The position numbers and the translations under genes were made by a program. Shown here in pieces: positions 5,054 through 6,312 of a DNA stretch of 6,312 bases. The stretch is from positions 1 to 6,312 of the forward strand of contig JAQICP010000079.1 in the NCBI GenBank assembly GCA_027858555.1. The letters are read 5' to 3'. This DNA comes from Vallitaleaceae bacterium. GTDB taxonomy: Bacteria > Bacillota > Clostridia > Lachnospirales > Vallitaleaceae. Numbering within the stretch: the stretch's first letter is position 1; each line of letters begins with the position of its first letter. The notes under the pieces were generated by a model that made no database searches, had not been told where the DNA came from, and was given only the letters and a program-made list of their open reading frames with translations.

Positions 5054-5073
5054 ACCCCGCACAAATTCGGGGT
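5054..5073 (+). promoter_or_regulatory. GC-rich hairpin in the leader of the XRE regulator
   Basis: ACCCCG (5054-5059) pairs with CGGGGT (5068-5073) around an 8-base loop in otherwise AT-rich DNA. It lies between the expected transcript start and GGAGG at 5081. No T tract follows, so it is not a terminator. It could affect translation or mRNA stability, or serve as a second binding site. Confidence 0.5.
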
Positions 5074-5080
5074 TGCATAT

Positions 5081-5085
5081 GGAGG
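5081..5085 (+). promoter_or_regulatory. Ribosome binding site that sets the regulator start at ATG 5091
   Basis: GGAGG lies 5 bases before ATG 5091. The frame is open further upstream with TTG 5073 and ATG 5079, but ATG 5079 overlaps this Shine-Dalgarno site and TTG 5073 falls in the leader hairpin. Neither has a ribosome site of its own. Confidence 0.75.
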
Positions 5086-5090
5086 ACTTA

Positions 5091-6038
5091 ATGTTTAACT
5101 CATATGATATGAAAGCCTTTGGGCATGAGCTAAAAGAATTGCGAAGTAAATGTAACTTAAGCCAAAAAACCGTCTCACTGATGTCCAAGGTTAGCGAAGA
5201 CACTTTAAGGCGCATAGAGAATGGTTATGTGGTTCCAAGGTATGATACCATTGTCATTCTATCGGCTTTATACCGTACAAATCTACTGGATATGTTGAAT
5301 AGACTTGGTATTAATAGTACACTTTTTAACTATTACGAGATAATGGATACTGCTATGATTTCCAATGACCTAGAACTATTAGCTGATTCTTATAACGACC
5401 TTGCCACACTCCTCTCTTCTAATATGTCTAGTCAAAATCTTGTCTATTATGATGAATTGAAACAGATATTGGTCTTCTTTGAATTAATCCAATATTTTTA
5501 TGAAGACCCTGGTAAATATACCGATAAAATAATGAATAGCATATTAGCCATATTTCAAGAACGTTACCCCGAATATACAATTCAGAATTATGCTGCCTAT
5601 CATTACAGTTTTGTTGAATTAAGATTACTCCTACTGTTTTGTTTGGTATATTCCAATTATGATATTAAACATTGTAATGAAATATGTCTTTTTATGTACG
5701 ACTTACTAAATTCAGATACACCCGATCATCACACATATAAAATTCTTATCAAGATAATATATAAAATCTCTTACAATTATTACACCATGGAAGATGATGA
5801 AATGTGCATTAAGTACGCTGACATAGGCATAACTATGGCCAATGCTAATAATTCAAGCTATTTATTGGCAGACCTACTGATTAGAAAAGGCATTGCTCTA
5901 AATTACCTCCATCACCCAGATGCATATAAATATATAAAATACAGCATCGATTTACTGGCAATGACTGGGCAGGTGAGTAAATCTGAAGAATACAAAAAAA
6001 TAACAGAAAATGTACACCATATAAAATTAGACAAATAA
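5091..6038 (+). CDS. XRE-family regulator with TPR-like C-terminal domain, RRNPP-like (Rgg/PlcR/PrgX type)
   Basis: This is a 315-residue cytoplasmic transcription regulator. Residues 10-62 are a Cro/C1-type helix-turn-helix: FGHELKELRSKCNLSQ, then VSEDTLRRIENG (34-45) and P49. The remaining 240 residues are all helical, rich in Tyr, Leu and Asp. The last part (about 225-290, with YNYYTMEDDEMCIKYADIGI and LIRKGIALNYLHH) has the paired-helix pattern of tetratricopeptide repeats. Length and layout match RRNPP regulators such as PlcR, Rgg and PrgX, which bind an imported peptide in that domain. I cannot confirm the repeats without a profile search, so membership is likely but not certain. The start at ATG 5091 is fixed by GGAGG at 5081. 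The gene has the strongest promoter in the window and is divergent from a 52-residue secreted-peptide gene, a likely source of its ligand. Autoregulation through the 5011-5028 palindrome is an inference. Confidence 0.88.
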   Translation: MFNSYDMKAFGHELKELRSKCNLSQKTVSLMSKVSEDTLRRIENGYVVPRYDTIVILSALYRTNLLDMLNRLGINSTLFNYYEIMDTAMISNDLELLADSYNDLATLLSSNMSSQNLVYYDELKQILVFFELIQYFYEDPGKYTDKIMNSILAIFQERYPEYTIQNYAAYHYSFVELRLLLLFCLVYSNYDIKHCNEICLFMYDLLNSDTPDHHTYKILIKIIYKISYNYYTMEDDEMCIKYADIGITMANANNSSYLLADLLIRKGIALNYLHHPDAYKYIKYSIDLLAMTGQVSKSEEYKKITENVHHIKLDK

Positions 6039-6057
6039 ATTATAACTTAATCCCCAT

Positions 6058-6087
6058 AAAAAAAAGCCCCGCAGTGAGTCGGGGCTT
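6058..6087 (-). terminator. Intrinsic terminator of the UPF0303 gene
   Basis: AAGCCCCG (6064-6071) pairs exactly with CGGGGCTT (6080-6087) around an 8-base loop. On the minus strand the stem is followed by eight T (from A at 6058-6065). It ends the gene whose stop is at 6118. In the + direction it lies 25 bases past the XRE regulator's stop and has only a short CTTC after the stem, so it may also end that transcript, less well. Confidence 0.88.
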
Positions 6088-6117
6088 CAACTAATGCTTA
6101 CCACCATTGTTTACCTA

Positions 6118-6312
6118 CTACTTTGGTAAGTTGACACCTAAGTAGTCAGCTAGGACTTCCACTACTAGCATGTGATCCTCTGCTGAAGGTAGTCCTGACA
6201 CCGTTACAGTGCCTATAACACCAGTGTTTTTAATAGTAATAGGGAAACAACCACCATGGGCTGCATACTCCCATGAATCAAGCAAGGATGCCTCTTCAAT
6301 GGTTTTTTTTCT
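6118..6312 (-). CDS. UPF0303 family protein, C-terminal 64 residues (partial)
   Basis: The frame enters from the right edge and ends at TAG 6118-6120. The fragment carries the block AAHGGCFPITIKNTGVIGTV followed by VSGLPSAEDHMLVVEVL, which is the C-terminal signature of UPF0303 proteins. These are single-domain cytoplasmic proteins of about 160 residues in the heme-degrading/GlcG-HbpS-like fold (Pfam PF03928). The end LADYLGVNLPK is the normal C-terminus, so nothing is lost at this side; roughly the first 100 residues lie outside the window. The family's physiological role is not firmly known. Heme binding is described for relatives and is not shown by this fragment. It is convergent with the XRE regulator and followed by its own strong terminator, so no functional link is implied. 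Confidence 0.9.
   Translation of the reverse strand, partial: RKKTIEEASLLDSWEYAAHGGCFPITIKNTGVIGTVTVSGLPSAEDHMLVVEVLADYLGVNLPK

Overview
The window is AT-rich, low-GC DNA with Shine-Dalgarno sequences of the AAGGAGG type, TTGACA/TATAAT-like promoters and short intrinsic terminators. Its proteins are typical of anaerobic Bacillota: a C_GCAxxG_C_C cysteine protein, an HAMP-less chemoreceptor, and an XRE regulator with a TPR-like tail. A member of the Clostridia is the best guess; I cannot name the genus. There are no RNA genes, CRISPR arrays or insertion sequences that I can support.

Left part (1-2470). The 3' end of an unrecognised + strand gene meets a convergent gene for an HD-domain protein of the RelA/SpoT hydrolase type, whose HD dyad reads QD. 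Divergent from it is a membrane methyl-accepting chemotaxis protein, broken by what looks like a one-base deletion near 1096-1098 and closed by a strong terminator.

Middle part (2471-4017). After a 320-base intergenic stretch come two minus-strand genes, a C_GCAxxG_C_C family protein and a winged-helix ArsR-like regulator. They may form a pair, although the cysteine protein also has its own good promoter.

Right part (3993-6100), the most interesting region. A 315-residue XRE regulator with a helical TPR-like C-terminal part resembles the RRNPP peptide-sensing family (Rgg, PlcR, PrgX). It is divergent from a 52-codon gene with a perfect Shine-Dalgarno site. That gene encodes a signal-peptide-like segment followed by about 31 residues with two cysteines. 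Downstream on the same strand, after a separate promoter and a leader full of inverted repeats, is a 212-residue protein. Its N-terminus resembles the N-terminal domain of radical-SAM RiPP maturases, but it has no CxxxCxxC motif. I read this as a candidate peptide-pheromone/regulator/target module. The arrangement is seen in the sequence; the function is inferred.

Right edge (6058-6312). A strong minus-strand terminator is followed by the C-terminal 64 residues of a UPF0303 (heme-degrading-domain, GlcG/HbpS-like) protein.
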